A stretch of DNA of 64,000 bases, from contig NZ_CP108036.1 in NCBI RefSeq assembly GCF_036170895.1, positions 3,162,001-3,226,000 on the forward strand, in the 5' to 3' direction. Both the position numbers and the translations under genes were made by a program. The stretch's first letter is position 1, and each line of letters begins with the position of its first letter. Positions 1 to 8,913 of the stretch are shown here, one piece after another. The notes beneath the pieces were generated by a model. The model had not been told where the DNA came from. It was given only the letters and a program-made list of their open reading frames with translations, and made no database searches. This DNA is from Streptomyces erythrochromogenes (GTDB taxonomy: Bacteria; Actinomycetota; Actinomycetes; Streptomycetales; Streptomycetaceae).

Positions 1-1333
1 CGGCGAGGAGGGCCTGGGCCGCCTTGGCGTCCTGGCCGCCGAGGGCGTCGCTGTTGTCGGCGTACGCCTGCTGCCCGGCCAGGGCCACGTGGCTGCCGAC
101 CGGCTTCGCCGGCAGGCCCAGCGGCTTGAGCACGAGTTCGGCCAGCGCCTGGCGGTCCAGGGCGCGGGCGACCGCCCGGCGCACCCGCTCGTCCGCGAGC
201 GGGCCGGACGCCCCGTTCATCGCGAGCTGCGTGTACGCGGGCTCCAGGGACTTGCGGACCCTGAAGCCCCGCAGGGCCTTCTGCTCGTCGGCGTACCGCT
301 TCACCGACTCGGTGTGCTTGGTGCGCGACTCCTTCTCCTGCGCCGCCTTCTCCTCGTCCGCACCGAAGGCGGTCGCCCACGACAGCGTGGCCTGCGCCGG
401 GGTCATCGCGGCGCCCGGGCCGTGCGCCGGGGCCCCGCCCGCACCCGCGCCGCCCTTGCCGGAGGCCTCCCGGCGGGCCAGCGCGATGCGGTCGGCCCCC
501 GAGCGGTCGATCTCCGCCAGGTCGAGCTTCCCGGCGGCCAGCGCCGCCGGTCGCTCGGCGCGGGGCACCGCCGTCAGGACCAGCGTGTCCAGCTTGGCCT
601 GCCGGCCCCACCAGCGCGGGTTGCGCGTCAGGGCTGCGGTGCCGGTCTTCTTGTCGATCGCCCCGAGGGCGAAGGGCCCCGCCGTGACCTTCAGAGTGCC
701 GCGGGCGCCCTCGTTGAAGGCGTCCGGGGTCCCGGTGACCTGCTTGGGGTAGAGCGGGGAGAACAGCGAGCGCCAGTCCACGTACGGCTTGCTGAAGGTG
801 ACCCTGACCTCCAGGTCCGTCTTGCCCTTCTCGATCTTCTCGATGCGCTCGTAGCCGGCGTTGCGCGCCGTCCAGTACGCCGAGTCCTTGCCGTTCAGGG
901 CCCGCCACTGGGCCACGAAGTCGGGGGCGCCGATCTCCCGCCCGTCGCTCCACACGGCCTGCTGGTTCAGCTTGTACAGGACGACCTGCTTGGGCTCCCG
1001 CTCGATGACCTCGGCCTTCTCCAGGTAGTCGGGATTGGCCACCGGCCGTCCCTTGGCGTCCAGCACGAACAGGTGCGGCAGCACGGCTCCCGCGATCCTG
1101 CTGGTGGCGGCGTCCGCGTCGGCCTGGAAGGCGTTGAGGGTGTCCGGAAGGGCGTCCACCGCCCACCGCAGCACGCCCCCGTCCGCGACCTTGTCGCGGG
1201 TGGTCGTGGCGATGTCCTGCCCTGCGGCGGCCGGGCCGCCCTCGTCGTCACCCGCGCCGCAGCCCGTGAGCAGCGGCAGTGCGAGGACTCCCGAGGTCAG
1301 GAGCGCCAAGGACCTGCGCCTTCTCTGGGACAT
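1..1333 (-). CDS. ABC transporter substrate-binding lipoprotein, family 5 (partial)
   Basis: The first 444 residues of a solute-binding protein of the oligopeptide/nickel class (SBP family 5); the carboxyl end lies beyond the window edge. The start is the ATG at 1331-1333, with GGAGG about 8 bases upstream. The amino terminus is MSQRRRR, then a hydrophobic stretch ending in the lipobox LTGC (Cys about residue 25), so it is a secreted lipoprotein. Family-typical segments follow, such as VLRWAVDALPDTLNAF and NQQAVWSDGREIGAPDF. A low-complexity Gly/Ala insertion lies around residues 285-305. It probably captures peptides for an ABC importer, but the permease and ATPase genes are not in the window. 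The exact substrate is unknown. Confidence 0.88.
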   Translation of the reverse strand, partial: MSQRRRRSLALLTSGVLALPLLTGCGAGDDEGGPAAAGQDIATTTRDKVADGGVLRWAVDALPDTLNAFQADADAATSRIAGAVLPHLFVLDAKGRPVANPDYLEKAEVIEREPKQVVLYKLNQQAVWSDGREIGAPDFVAQWRALNGKDSAYWTARNAGYERIEKIEKGKTDLEVRVTFSKPYVDWRSLFSPLYPKQVTGTPDAFNEGARGTLKVTAGPFALGAIDKKTGTAALTRNPRWWGRQAKLDTLVLTAVPRAERPAALAAGKLDLAEIDRSGADRIALARREASGKGGAGAGGAPAHGPGAAMTPAQATLSWATAFGADEEKAAQEKESRTKHTESVKRYADEQKALRGFRVRKSLEPAYTQLAMNGASGPLADERVRRAVARALDRQALAELVLKPLGLPAKPVGSHVALAGQQAYADNSDALGGQDAKAAQALLA

Positions 1334-1681
1334 GGGTGGTACCTCCGGGGCGGGGCTTGGGGGAAGCATGATCACGTTCGGCGGTATATGGAGCTGATCA
1401 CACCGGCTGCCGGAATCCACTGAAATCGACGGCGCTCCGCACCCTTCGCAGCCGCCTCTCGCCACGCCGCGAACCCCACCCGTGCGGACCAATCCCGCTT
1501 GCGCGGCGAGAGCGCGTTCCCCCGGGAGAGGGATGAGAATGGGGGGCAGGGAGGGGCGCACAGTTCGCGCCTGCGCGCCCGCAATCGCTGCACGTCCCTT
1601 CACAACCGGGGACGTGAAGCGCGACACTCGCAGGCGCACATGAGCGTTGCCACCGCACCCTGGCGGAAATGAGGGCAAATC
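1334..1681. other. Divergent intergenic region
   Basis: A 348-base gap between the lipoprotein gene (minus) and the small coiled-coil gene (plus). It must hold both promoters. Short frames cross it on the minus strand, but they are rich in Arg, Cys and Pro and look like noise. I see no convincing hairpin or operator. Confidence 0.6.
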
Positions 1682-1906
1682 ATGTCCCTGCAAGACGACC
1701 TGACCGCTGTACGACGCAACCTCGACGAGCTGACGCGCAAGGTCGAGCGGCTGGAGCAGCAGGCCGCGGCCACGCGCGGGAAGCCCGCGTCGGCGGCGCC
1801 GGACCCGTCCCGAATGGTGACGGTCCCGGACACCCCCTACGACAGCGCGCTCTGGACGGACTCCGACGACGAGGGCCTCGGCGCCCGCGATCGCCGCGCG
1901 CCCTGA
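1682..1906 (+). CDS. Small coiled-coil protein, function unknown
   Basis: A 74-residue protein. ATG at 1682 follows a TGAGGG-type ribosome site. The first 35 residues (SLQDDLTAVRRNLDELTRKV and onward) have hydrophobic heptads typical of a short coiled coil. The second half is acidic and Pro-rich and probably disordered. There is no signal peptide or membrane segment. It lies 114 bases before the sdh operon in the same direction, so it could be cotranscribed. I do not recognise the family. The unbiased amino-terminal composition argues that the gene is real. Confidence 0.6.
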   Translation: MSLQDDLTAVRRNLDELTRKVERLEQQAAATRGKPASAAPDPSRMVTVPDTPYDSALWTDSDDEGLGARDRRAP

Positions 1907-2020
1907 CGCCGCCCCTGCGCGATCCGCACACCGTCCGCCCCGCACCCCCGTACCGGCCCGGCCGCCCCGCGACCGGCCCGGTGCGGGAGCGTCCCCTCAT
2001 CACTCCTACCGGAGTCCTCT

Positions 2021-2845
2021 TTGGCCACAGGCACGGAACGACCCCAGCAGCGGCCCGGCGGCGTCCACGACGCCTCGCGGGCCGCGATCGCGGCCCGGCA
2101 CCTGCGGACCGACCGGTGGTGGCTGGCCCCCGCGGGCACCGCCGCCGGGCTGCTCGCCTTCATCGTCTACTCGACCTGGCGGGCCTTCGCGAACGCCGAC
2201 TACTACGCGGCCCCCTACGTCTCCCCGTTCTACTCCCCGTGCCTGGCGGAGAACTGCGAGGAGATGCGCGGCGGCCCCAACTGGGACCTCTTCGGCAGCT
2301 GGTGGGGCCTGTCCCCCGCGCTGCTGATCCTGGTCTTCCCGCTCGGCTTCCGGCTGACCTGCTACTACTACCGCAAGGCCTACTACCGGGGCTTCTGGGC
2401 CTCACCGCCCGCCTGCGCCGTCGCCGAGCCGCACGCGAAGTACACCGGCGAGACCCGCTTCCCGCTGATCCTCCAGAACGCCCACCGGTACTTCTTCTAC
2501 GCGGCGATCCCGGTGGCGGGCATCCTCACGTACGACACCGTGCTGACCTTCCGCGACGAGCACTACGACTGGGGCCACATGGGCCTCGGAACCCTGCTGT
2601 TCCTGGTCAACATCGCGCTGATCTGGGCCTACACGCTGTCCTGCCACTCCTGCCGCCACATCATGGGCGGCCGGCTCAAGCACTTCTCGAAGCACCCGGT
2701 GCGCTACCGCCTCTGGGGCTGGATCAGCCGGCTCAACTCCCGCCACATGCAACTGGCCTGGGCCTCCCTGATCAGCGTGGCCCTGTGCGACTTCTACGTG
2801 TACCTGCTGGCCAGCGGCGCCTTCACCGACCCGAGGATCTTCTGA
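2021..2845 (+). CDS. sdhC: Succinate dehydrogenase/fumarate reductase membrane (cytochrome b) subunit
   Basis: A 274-residue membrane anchor of complex II. It should bind heme b and quinone and hold SdhAB on the cytoplasmic side of the membrane. Translation probably starts at TTG 2021 after a GGAGTCC site. About five hydrophobic spans are visible (near residues 35-55, 95-115, 150-175, 185-210 and 245-268). Histidines suitable as heme ligands occur in QNAHRYFF, WGHMG, CHSCRH and SRHMQ. The single large subunit fits the one-anchor type of SDH. The extracytoplasmic loop after the first span contains two cysteines (SPCLAENCEE). The sdhA gene starts one base after the stop codon, so the operon is certain. 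Confidence 0.88.
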   Translation: MATGTERPQQRPGGVHDASRAAIAARHLRTDRWWLAPAGTAAGLLAFIVYSTWRAFANADYYAAPYVSPFYSPCLAENCEEMRGGPNWDLFGSWWGLSPALLILVFPLGFRLTCYYYRKAYYRGFWASPPACAVAEPHAKYTGETRFPLILQNAHRYFFYAAIPVAGILTYDTVLTFRDEHYDWGHMGLGTLLFLVNIALIWAYTLSCHSCRHIMGGRLKHFSKHPVRYRLWGWISRLNSRHMQLAWASLISVALCDFYVYLLASGAFTDPRIF

Positions 2846-2846
2846 G

Positions 2847-4748
2847 ATGGCTCAAGTGGAACGGCAGCAGTGGGACGTGGTCGTGGTCGGCGCGGGTGGC
2901 GCGGGGCTGCGGGCCGCGATCGAGGCCCGCGAGCGGGGCGCCCGTACCGCCGTGATCTGCAAGTCCCTGTTCGGCAAGGCCCATACGGTGATGGCGGAGG
3001 GCGGGATCGCCGCCTCCATGGGCAACGTCAACGAGGGCGACAACTGGCAGGTGCACTTCCGCGACACCATGCGCGGAGGGAAGTTCCTCAATCAGTGGCG
3101 GATGGCGGAGCTCCACGCCAAGGAGGCCCCGGACCGGGTCTGGGAGTTGGAGACCTGGGGCGCGCTCTTCGACCGCACGCCCGACGGGAAGATCTCCCAG
3201 CGCAACTTCGGCGGACACGAGTACCCCCGCCTCGCGCACGTCGGCGACCGCACCGGCCTGGAGCTGATCCGCACCCTCCAGCAGAAGATCGTCGCCCTCC
3301 AGCAGGAGGACTTCAAGGAGTGCGGGGACTACGAGGCCCGGCTCAAGGTCTTCCAGGAGTGCACCGTCACGAGGGTGCTGAAGGAGGGGCGGAGGGTCTC
3401 GGGGGCCTTCTGCTACGAGCGCGAGTCCGGCCGCTTCTTCGTGCTGGAGGCGCCGGCCGTGGTCCTGGCCACGGGCGGCATCGGCAAGTCCTTCAAGACC
3501 ACCTCCAACTCCTGGGAGTACACCGGCGACGGCCACGCGCTGGCCCTCCTCGCGGGTGCCCCCCTGCTCAACATGGAGTTCGTGCAGTTCCACCCGACCG
3601 GCATGGTCTGGCCGCCGTCGGTGAAGGGGATCCTCGTCACCGAGTCCGTGCGCGGCGACGGCGGGGTGCTGCGCAACTCCGAGGGCAAGCGGTTCATGTT
3701 CGACTACGTCCCCGACGTCTTCAAGGAGAAGTACGCGGAGTCGGAGGAGGAGGGCGACCGCTGGTACGAGGACCCGGACCACAACCGGCGCCCGCCCGAG
3801 CTGCTGCCCCGCGACGAGGTGGCGCGGGCGATCAACTCCGAGGTGAAGGCCGGTCGTGGCTCCCCGCACGGCGGGGTCTTCCTCGACGTGTCCACGCGGA
3901 TGCCGGCCGAGAGGATCAGGCGGCGGCTGCCGTCCATGTACCACCAGTTCAAGGAGCTGGCGGACGTGGACATCACGGCGGAGCCGATGGAGGTCGGCCC
4001 GACCTGCCACTACGTGATGGGCGGCATCGCCGTCGACTCCGAGACCGCGGCCACCGTCGGGGTGCCGGGGCTGTTCGCGGCCGGTGAGGTCGCGGGCGGG
4101 ATGCACGGCTCGAACCGGCTCGGCGGGAACTCCCTGTCCGACCTGCTGGTCTTCGGGCGGCGGGCCGGGCTGCACGCCGCCGAGTACGCCGCCTCGCCTT
4201 CCGGGCGCCCGGCCGTCTCCCAGGCCGAGATCGACGCGGCGGCCGTGGAGGCGCTGGCTCCGTTCCACGCCGCCGAGGGCGCGGAGAACCCGTACACCCT
4301 CCACCAGGAACTCCAGACGACCATGAACGACCTCGTCGGCATCATCCGCCGGGAGGGCGAGATGGCCGAGGCCCTGGAGCGGCTCGCGACCCTGCGCGTA
4401 CGGGCCTCCCGGGCCGGCGTCGAGGGCCACCGGCAGTTCAACCCGGGCTGGCACCTCGCCCTGGACCTGCGGAACATGCTGCTGGTCAGCGAATGCGTGG
4501 CCCGCGCTGCCCTGGAGCGCACCGAGAGCCGGGGCGGGCACACCCGCGAGGACTGCCCGGCGATGGAGCGGACCTGGCGCCCGGTGAACCTGCTGTGCCG
4601 GCCGGTGGCCCCCGTACCGGCGGACCCGGCGGCCGACCGGATCGAACTGGTCCGGACCCGCACCGACCCCATCCGCCCCGACCTGCTCGCACTGTTCGAC
4701 AAGGAAGAGCTGGTCAAGTACCTCGCCGAAGAGGAGCTGTACGAATGA
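2847..4748 (+). CDS. sdhA: Succinate dehydrogenase/fumarate reductase flavoprotein subunit
   Basis: A 633-residue catalytic subunit that oxidises succinate to fumarate, or runs in reverse, using covalent FAD. The dinucleotide-binding motif VVVVGAGGAGL is at about residues 11-21. The flavin-linking histidine is probably His47 in GKAHTVMAEGG. Active-site signatures FVQFHPTG and SVRGDGGVLRN are present, and the carboxyl FAD-contact segment GGMHGSNRLGGNSLSDLLVF is complete. The length is normal for the family. Start ATG 2847 lies one base after sdhC, and the last four bases overlap the sdhB start, which suggests translational coupling. The product, fumarate, feeds the two fumarases encoded later in the window. 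Confidence 0.96.
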   Translation: MAQVERQQWDVVVVGAGGAGLRAAIEARERGARTAVICKSLFGKAHTVMAEGGIAASMGNVNEGDNWQVHFRDTMRGGKFLNQWRMAELHAKEAPDRVWELETWGALFDRTPDGKISQRNFGGHEYPRLAHVGDRTGLELIRTLQQKIVALQQEDFKECGDYEARLKVFQECTVTRVLKEGRRVSGAFCYERESGRFFVLEAPAVVLATGGIGKSFKTTSNSWEYTGDGHALALLAGAPLLNMEFVQFHPTGMVWPPSVKGILVTESVRGDGGVLRNSEGKRFMFDYVPDVFKEKYAESEEEGDRWYEDPDHNRRPPELLPRDEVARAINSEVKAGRGSPHGGVFLDVSTRMPAERIRRRLPSMYHQFKELADVDITAEPMEVGPTCHYVMGGIAVDSETAATVGVPGLFAAGEVAGGMHGSNRLGGNSLSDLLVFGRRAGLHAAEYAASPSGRPAVSQAEIDAAAVEALAPFHAAEGAENPYTLHQELQTTMNDLVGIIRREGEMAEALERLATLRVRASRAGVEGHRQFNPGWHLALDLRNMLLVSECVARAALERTESRGGHTREDCPAMERTWRPVNLLCRPVAPVPADPAADRIELVRTRTDPIRPDLLALFDKEELVKYLAEEELYE

Positions 4749-5515
4749 GCACGTACGACGCGAGCTTCCGGATCTGGCGGGGCGACGCGGAGGGCGGGGA
4801 CCTGCGGGACTTCACGGTCGAGGTGCACGACGGTGAAGTGGTCCTCGACATCGTCCACCGGCTCCAGGCCACCCAGGCGGCCGACCTGGCGGTGCGCTGG
4901 AACTGCAAGGCGGGCAAGTGCGGCTCGTGCAGCGCGGAGGTCAACGGCCGGCCGCGGCTGATGTGCATGACGCGCATGTCCACCTTCGAGCGGACCGAGA
5001 CGATCACGATCACGCCGCTGCGTGCCTTCCCCGTGGTCCGGGACCTGGTCACGGACGTGTCCTTCAACTATCGCAAGGCGCGGGAGGTCCCCGCCTTCGT
5101 GCCGCCGGAGGGGGTGGCCCCGGGCGCGTACCGGATGCAGCAGATCGACGTGGAGCGCTCGCAGGAGTTCCGCAAGTGCATCGAGTGCTTCCTGTGCCAG
5201 GACACCTGCCACGTGGTGCGTGACCACGAGGAGAACAAGCCCGCCTTCGCCGGTCCGCGCTTCCTGATGCGGGTGGCGGAGCTGGACATGCACCCCCTGG
5301 ACGCGGCCTCGGACGCGGGCCTCGACCGCAAGCGGACCGCGCAGGAGGAGCACGGGCTCGGCTACTGCAACATCACCAAGTGCTGTACGGAGGTCTGTCC
5401 CGAGGGCATCAAGATCACCGACAACGCGCTGATCCCGCTGAAGGAGCGGGCGGTGGACCGCAAGTACGACCCGTTGGTCTGGCTCGGCAGCAAGATCGGG
5501 CGCCGGAAGGGCTGA
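4745..5515 (+). CDS. sdhB: Succinate dehydrogenase/fumarate reductase iron-sulfur subunit
   Basis: A 256-residue electron-transfer subunit. The amino-terminal ferredoxin domain carries the [2Fe-2S] ligands Cys54, Cys59, Cys62 and Cys74. The carboxyl domain has CIECFLCQDTC (Cys144, 147, 150, 154) and CNITKCCTEVCP (Cys207, 212, 213, 217) for the [4Fe-4S] and [3Fe-4S] clusters. It passes electrons from the FAD of SdhA to quinone in SdhC. The start is ATG 4745 in an ATGA overlap with the sdhA stop. It is the last gene of the operon, followed by a strong hairpin. Confidence 0.96.
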   Translation: MSTYDASFRIWRGDAEGGDLRDFTVEVHDGEVVLDIVHRLQATQAADLAVRWNCKAGKCGSCSAEVNGRPRLMCMTRMSTFERTETITITPLRAFPVVRDLVTDVSFNYRKAREVPAFVPPEGVAPGAYRMQQIDVERSQEFRKCIECFLCQDTCHVVRDHEENKPAFAGPRFLMRVAELDMHPLDAASDAGLDRKRTAQEEHGLGYCNITKCCTEVCPEGIKITDNALIPLKERAVDRKYDPLVWLGSKIGRRKG

Positions 5516-5529
5516 CGGACGGGAGGCGG

Positions 5530-5561
5530 GGCCGGGGTGCCTCCGCGGGAGGACCCCGGCC
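5530..5561. terminator. Bidirectional hairpin between sdhB and the small secreted gene
   Basis: Inverted repeat with arms GGCCGGGGTGCCTCC and GGAGGACCCCGGCC around a GCG loop, with one unpaired base. It lies between two convergent genes, ending at 5515 and 5570. Confidence 0.75.
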
Positions 5562-5569
5562 CCCGCCGG

Positions 5570-5809
5570 TCAGCGGCCGGAGTGGTCGATGACGTTGCCG
5601 TTGGAGCAGTTGTTCGCGTGGTCCGACACGTAGTCGCCGAGTACGGGGACCACGGCCACCTCTTGGAGGCAGACGGCGGCCGCGGTGAAGTTCCAGTTGT
5701 TGGCCGCGTTCACCCCGCCCCCGAAGTTGGAGTCGTTGTCGGCGTGGGCGGGGGCGGCGAGGCCGAGTGCGGCCACGGTGAGCACGGCCGCAGTCATGAT
5801 CTTCTTCAT
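5570..5809 (-). CDS. Small secreted protein
   Basis: A 79-residue protein with a clear signal peptide (MKKIMTAAVLTVAALGLAAPAHA, cleaved after AHA). The mature form is about 56 residues, rich in Asn and Gly, with two cysteines (AAAVCLQEV and HANNCSNG) that probably form a disulfide. ATG 5809 is used; GGAGG lies about 16 bases upstream, rather far. Its size, low charge and Cys/Asn pattern recall small Streptomyces surface proteins such as rodlins, but it lacks chaplin features I would recognise. It converges on the sdh operon and diverges from the TPM gene. Function unknown. Confidence 0.7.
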   Translation of the reverse strand: MKKIMTAAVLTVAALGLAAPAHADNDSNFGGGVNAANNWNFTAAAVCLQEVAVVPVLGDYVSDHANNCSNGNVIDHSGR

Positions 5810-5893
5810 GGCCTGGCAACGAGCACCCTCCGGCCGGGTCACTGCCCCTTGCTCCGGATGCGGGCGCAGTGAAGCACTCATACCCTCCCAAAT

Positions 5894-8026
5894 GTGATCC
5901 CGCCGAGAACCGAGCCGCGCAGCAGAGCACTCGCACGGGCCGGGCTCGCCCTGGCCGCCGGACTGCTGGCGCTCGGCGGCTGGGGCTTCGCGCAGGCCCC
6001 GCCCGCACGGGCCGAGGACCCCGTCGCCCTGGAGCGGCAGGGGCAGATCACCGACCTCGTCGGCGCGCTCGGCGAGCGGAAGTCCGACGTCACCGCCGCC
6101 CTCGACAAGCTGTACGCCGACCGGAAGATCCAGCTCTTCGTGGCGTACGTGCAGGACTTCTCCGGGCGCTCCGCCCAGAGCTGGGCGGACGCCACCGCGC
6201 AGCGCAACGGCCTCGGCCGGGACGACGTCCTGCTGGCGGTGGCCACCGGGGACCGCCAGTACGCCTATTCGGCCGATGTCGACTCCGGTTTCACCGAGCG
6301 GCAGCTGGCGGAGGTGGCGCGGACCGCGATCGAGCCGGCCCTGCGGCAGAACGACTGGGCGGGCGCGGCGATCGGCGCGGCGAACGGCTACGACGCGGTC
6401 CTCGGCGGGCAGCCCGTGCCGGCGCCGACCATCACCCCCGGCCCGGCCGACCCCGGCGGCGGCAGCGGCGGGAGCGGCGCCGGGGACTACGTGCTCCCGG
6501 TGGTCGCGGTCGGCGCGGCCGGGGCGCTCGGCGTGTACGCGTACACCCGGCGCAGGCGCAGGGACGCCGCGGCCGGCGGCCGCGGTACGACGACCGGGCC
6601 GGGCTGGCCCGAGGGGGCGCCGGACCGCCTGCCGCTGCCGGAGCTGGACGGCCGGGCGAAGTCCCTGCTGGTGGAGACGGACGACGCGGTCCGCACCAGC
6701 TCCGAGGAACTGGGTTTCGCCACCGCGCAGTTCGGCGAGGAGGCGGCCGCCCCGTTCATCGCGGCCGTGGAGTACGCCAAGGGCGAGCTGACGCACGCCT
6801 TCCGGCTGCGCCAGCAGCTCGACGACGCCTATCCGGAGGACGACGCGACCCGGCGCCGGATGCTGGACGAGATCGTCGCCCGCTGCACCGAGGCGAACCG
6901 GCGGCTCGACGCCCAGGCGGCGGACTTCGACCGGCTGCGGGACATGGAGAAGAACGCCCCGCAGGCCCTGGCGGCCGTGGAGGAGCACTATCTGGAGCTG
7001 ACCGGCCGCACCACCACCGCCGAGGCGACCCTGACCGCGCTGGCCCGGCAGTACGCGGACTCCGCTTCCGCGGCGGTCTCCTCCAACCCCGAGCAGGCCA
7101 AGGACCGGCTGCTGTTCGCGGCGACCAACCTGGGCCTGGCCCACGCGGCCGTCGACGCGGGCGAGAACGGCACGGCGGCCGTGCACGTACGGTCCGCCGA
7201 GGGCGCGGTGGACCAGGCGGCGACCCTGATGGACGCGGTCGAGCGGCGGGCGCAGGAGCTGGCGGAGGCGGCCGGCAAGCTGCCGGGCGCGCTGACCGAG
7301 ACGGAGACCGACCTCGCGGACGCCCGCGGGCTGCTGACCGGCACGGCGGAGGGCACCTCGACAGCCGACCTGCGCGGGCGCATCGGCCGGGCCGAGGCCG
7401 TACTGGCCGACGTCCGGCAGGAGGAGGCGGCGGGCCGCTACGACCCGATCGACGCCCTGCGCCGGGTGGAGGAGGCCGACGCGGCGCTCGACGAGGCCCT
7501 CGCCGGGGCCCGGGAGCGGGAGTCGGGCCGGCAGCGGGCGGCGGCCCTGCTCGACCGGGCGATGCTCGCGGCGCGCAGTGCGATCGGCGCGGCGACGGAC
7601 TACATCACCACCAGCCGGGGCGCGGTGGGCAGCCAGGCCCGCACGCGGCTGGCGGAGGCGGGCCGGCATCTGGAGCGGGCCGGGGCGCTGGCGGCGGGCG
7701 ACCCGTCGGAGGCGCTGGCGGAGGCCCAGCAGGCGGATGCGCTGGCGCGGCAGGCACAGCAGCTGGCGGAGCAGGACGTACGGGCGTACCAGGACCCGTA
7801 CGCGGGCCGGCGCGGCGGCGGGCAGGGCGGCGCCGTACTGGGCGGGATCATCCTCGGCGAGATCCTGCGGGGCGGCCGGGGCGGTGGCGGATTCGGCGGA
7901 GGCGGTTTCGGCGGCGGCGGGGGCGGTGGGGGCTTCGGCGGATTCGGCGGCGGCGGTGGCAGCGGCCCCGGCTCCTTCGGAGGCGGCGGCACCCGGGGCC
8001 GCATGGGCGGCGGCGGCCGCTTCTGA
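5894..8026 (+). CDS. TPM-domain membrane protein with Gly-rich tail
   Basis: A 710-residue protein. A signal peptide (to about residue 40, ARA-ED) leads into a TPM domain (about 50-165; TPM = Tpm/Psb32/MOLO, usually extracytoplasmic). A Gly/Pro linker and one membrane span follow (about 195-215, then RRRRR). Next is a long Ala/Glu-rich helical region, about 230-640, probably a cytoplasmic coiled coil, and finally a Gly/Phe-rich tail of about 60 residues. The GTG at 5894 is the most upstream sensible start; no ribosome site is obvious. The PspA-like gene follows 59 bases downstream, which points to a membrane-integrity role. The biochemical function of this family is uncertain. Confidence 0.85.
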   Translation: MIPPRTEPRSRALARAGLALAAGLLALGGWGFAQAPPARAEDPVALERQGQITDLVGALGERKSDVTAALDKLYADRKIQLFVAYVQDFSGRSAQSWADATAQRNGLGRDDVLLAVATGDRQYAYSADVDSGFTERQLAEVARTAIEPALRQNDWAGAAIGAANGYDAVLGGQPVPAPTITPGPADPGGGSGGSGAGDYVLPVVAVGAAGALGVYAYTRRRRRDAAAGGRGTTTGPGWPEGAPDRLPLPELDGRAKSLLVETDDAVRTSSEELGFATAQFGEEAAAPFIAAVEYAKGELTHAFRLRQQLDDAYPEDDATRRRMLDEIVARCTEANRRLDAQAADFDRLRDMEKNAPQALAAVEEHYLELTGRTTTAEATLTALARQYADSASAAVSSNPEQAKDRLLFAATNLGLAHAAVDAGENGTAAVHVRSAEGAVDQAATLMDAVERRAQELAEAAGKLPGALTETETDLADARGLLTGTAEGTSTADLRGRIGRAEAVLADVRQEEAAGRYDPIDALRRVEEADAALDEALAGARERESGRQRAAALLDRAMLAARSAIGAATDYITTSRGAVGSQARTRLAEAGRHLERAGALAAGDPSEALAEAQQADALARQAQQLAEQDVRAYQDPYAGRRGGGQGGAVLGGIILGEILRGGRGGGGFGGGGFGGGGGGGGFGGFGGGGGSGPGSFGGGGTRGRMGGGGRF

Positions 8027-8085
8027 ACCTCCCGCGGCGCGGGTCCCGTACCGGACAGTCCATCCCCCACCAGGAGAGACCCATC

Positions 8086-8796
8086 ATGAGCAAGCAGACC
8101 ATCCTCGGCCGGGTCACCCAGCTCGCCAAGGCCAACATCAATGCGCTGCTGGACCAGGCGGAGGACCCGCAGAAGATGCTGGACCAGCTGATCCGGGACT
8201 ACAGCAACAACATCTCGGAGGCGGACCAGGCGGTCGCGACGACGATCGGCAACCTGCGGATGCTGGAGGCGGACCACAAGGAGGACGTGGACGCGGCGTC
8301 CGAGTGGGGTTCCAAGGCCCTGGCCGCGAGCCGGAAGGCGGACGAGCTGAGGGCGTCGGGGGCCGCTGCGGAGGCCGACCGGTTCGACAACCTGGCGAAG
8401 GTGGCACTGGGCCGGCAGTTGCAGTCGGAGAAGGAGGCGCAGACGGCGGAGCCGACGATCGCCGCGCAGACGGAGGTCGTCGGCAAGCTCAAGTCGGGCC
8501 TGGACTCGATGAGGAACAAGCTGACGGAGCTCCAGGCGAAGCGGGACGAGCTGGTGGCCCGGGCCCGCACCGCCGAGGCGCAGAACACGATGCTGGACGC
8601 GGTGAAGAACATCGACGTCATGGACCCGACGAGCGACCTGAGCCGCTTCGAGGAGAAGGTGCGGCGGGAGGAGGCGATGGCCCTGGGCAAGCAGGAGCTG
8701 GCCGCGTCCTCCTTGGACGCGCAGTTCGAGTCCCTGGACGACCTGGACCGCCGCAGCGAGATCGAGGCCCGCCTGGCCGCCCTGAAGCAGGCCTAG
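8086..8796 (+). CDS. PspA/IM30-family protein
   Basis: A 236-residue, almost wholly alpha-helical protein of the phage-shock/IM30 family. The amino terminus MSKQTILGRVTQLAKANINA is the typical amphipathic membrane-binding helix, and QAEDPQKMLDQLIRDY is the family signature. Long coiled coils fill residues 25-220. ATG 8086 follows an AGGAGA site. Known relatives polymerise on stressed membranes and may act as repressors of stress genes. The preceding TPM gene probably shares its transcript. A convergent hairpin lies just downstream. Confidence 0.93.
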   Translation: MSKQTILGRVTQLAKANINALLDQAEDPQKMLDQLIRDYSNNISEADQAVATTIGNLRMLEADHKEDVDAASEWGSKALAASRKADELRASGAAAEADRFDNLAKVALGRQLQSEKEAQTAEPTIAAQTEVVGKLKSGLDSMRNKLTELQAKRDELVARARTAEAQNTMLDAVKNIDVMDPTSDLSRFEEKVRREEAMALGKQELAASSLDAQFESLDDLDRRSEIEARLAALKQA

Positions 8797-8820
8797 GTCC
8801 TGGAGGTTCGCCGGTTGCTT

Positions 8821-8855
8821 CCCACACCGGTCGGACAGTCTCCGGCCGGTGTGGG
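8821..8855. terminator. Bidirectional hairpin after the PspA-like gene
   Basis: Perfect 10-bp arms CCCACACCGG and CCGGTGTGGG around a 15-base loop. It lies between the PspA-like gene (plus) and the beta-helix gene (minus). Confidence 0.7.
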
Positions 8856-8913
8856 GAGGCCCGCCACCCGATGTCGTCGCAGCCCGACGACGTGAACTGC
8901 CTTCGGCCGACCG

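Noticed and set aside
1398..1658. 86-codon minus-strand frame in the first intergenic region
   Set aside because: Cys/Arg/Pro-rich, no ribosome site, no family resemblance.
5570..7669. 699-codon minus-strand frame continuous with the small secreted protein
   Set aside because: Only the last 79 codons look like protein, with signal peptide; the rest is antisense to the TPM gene.
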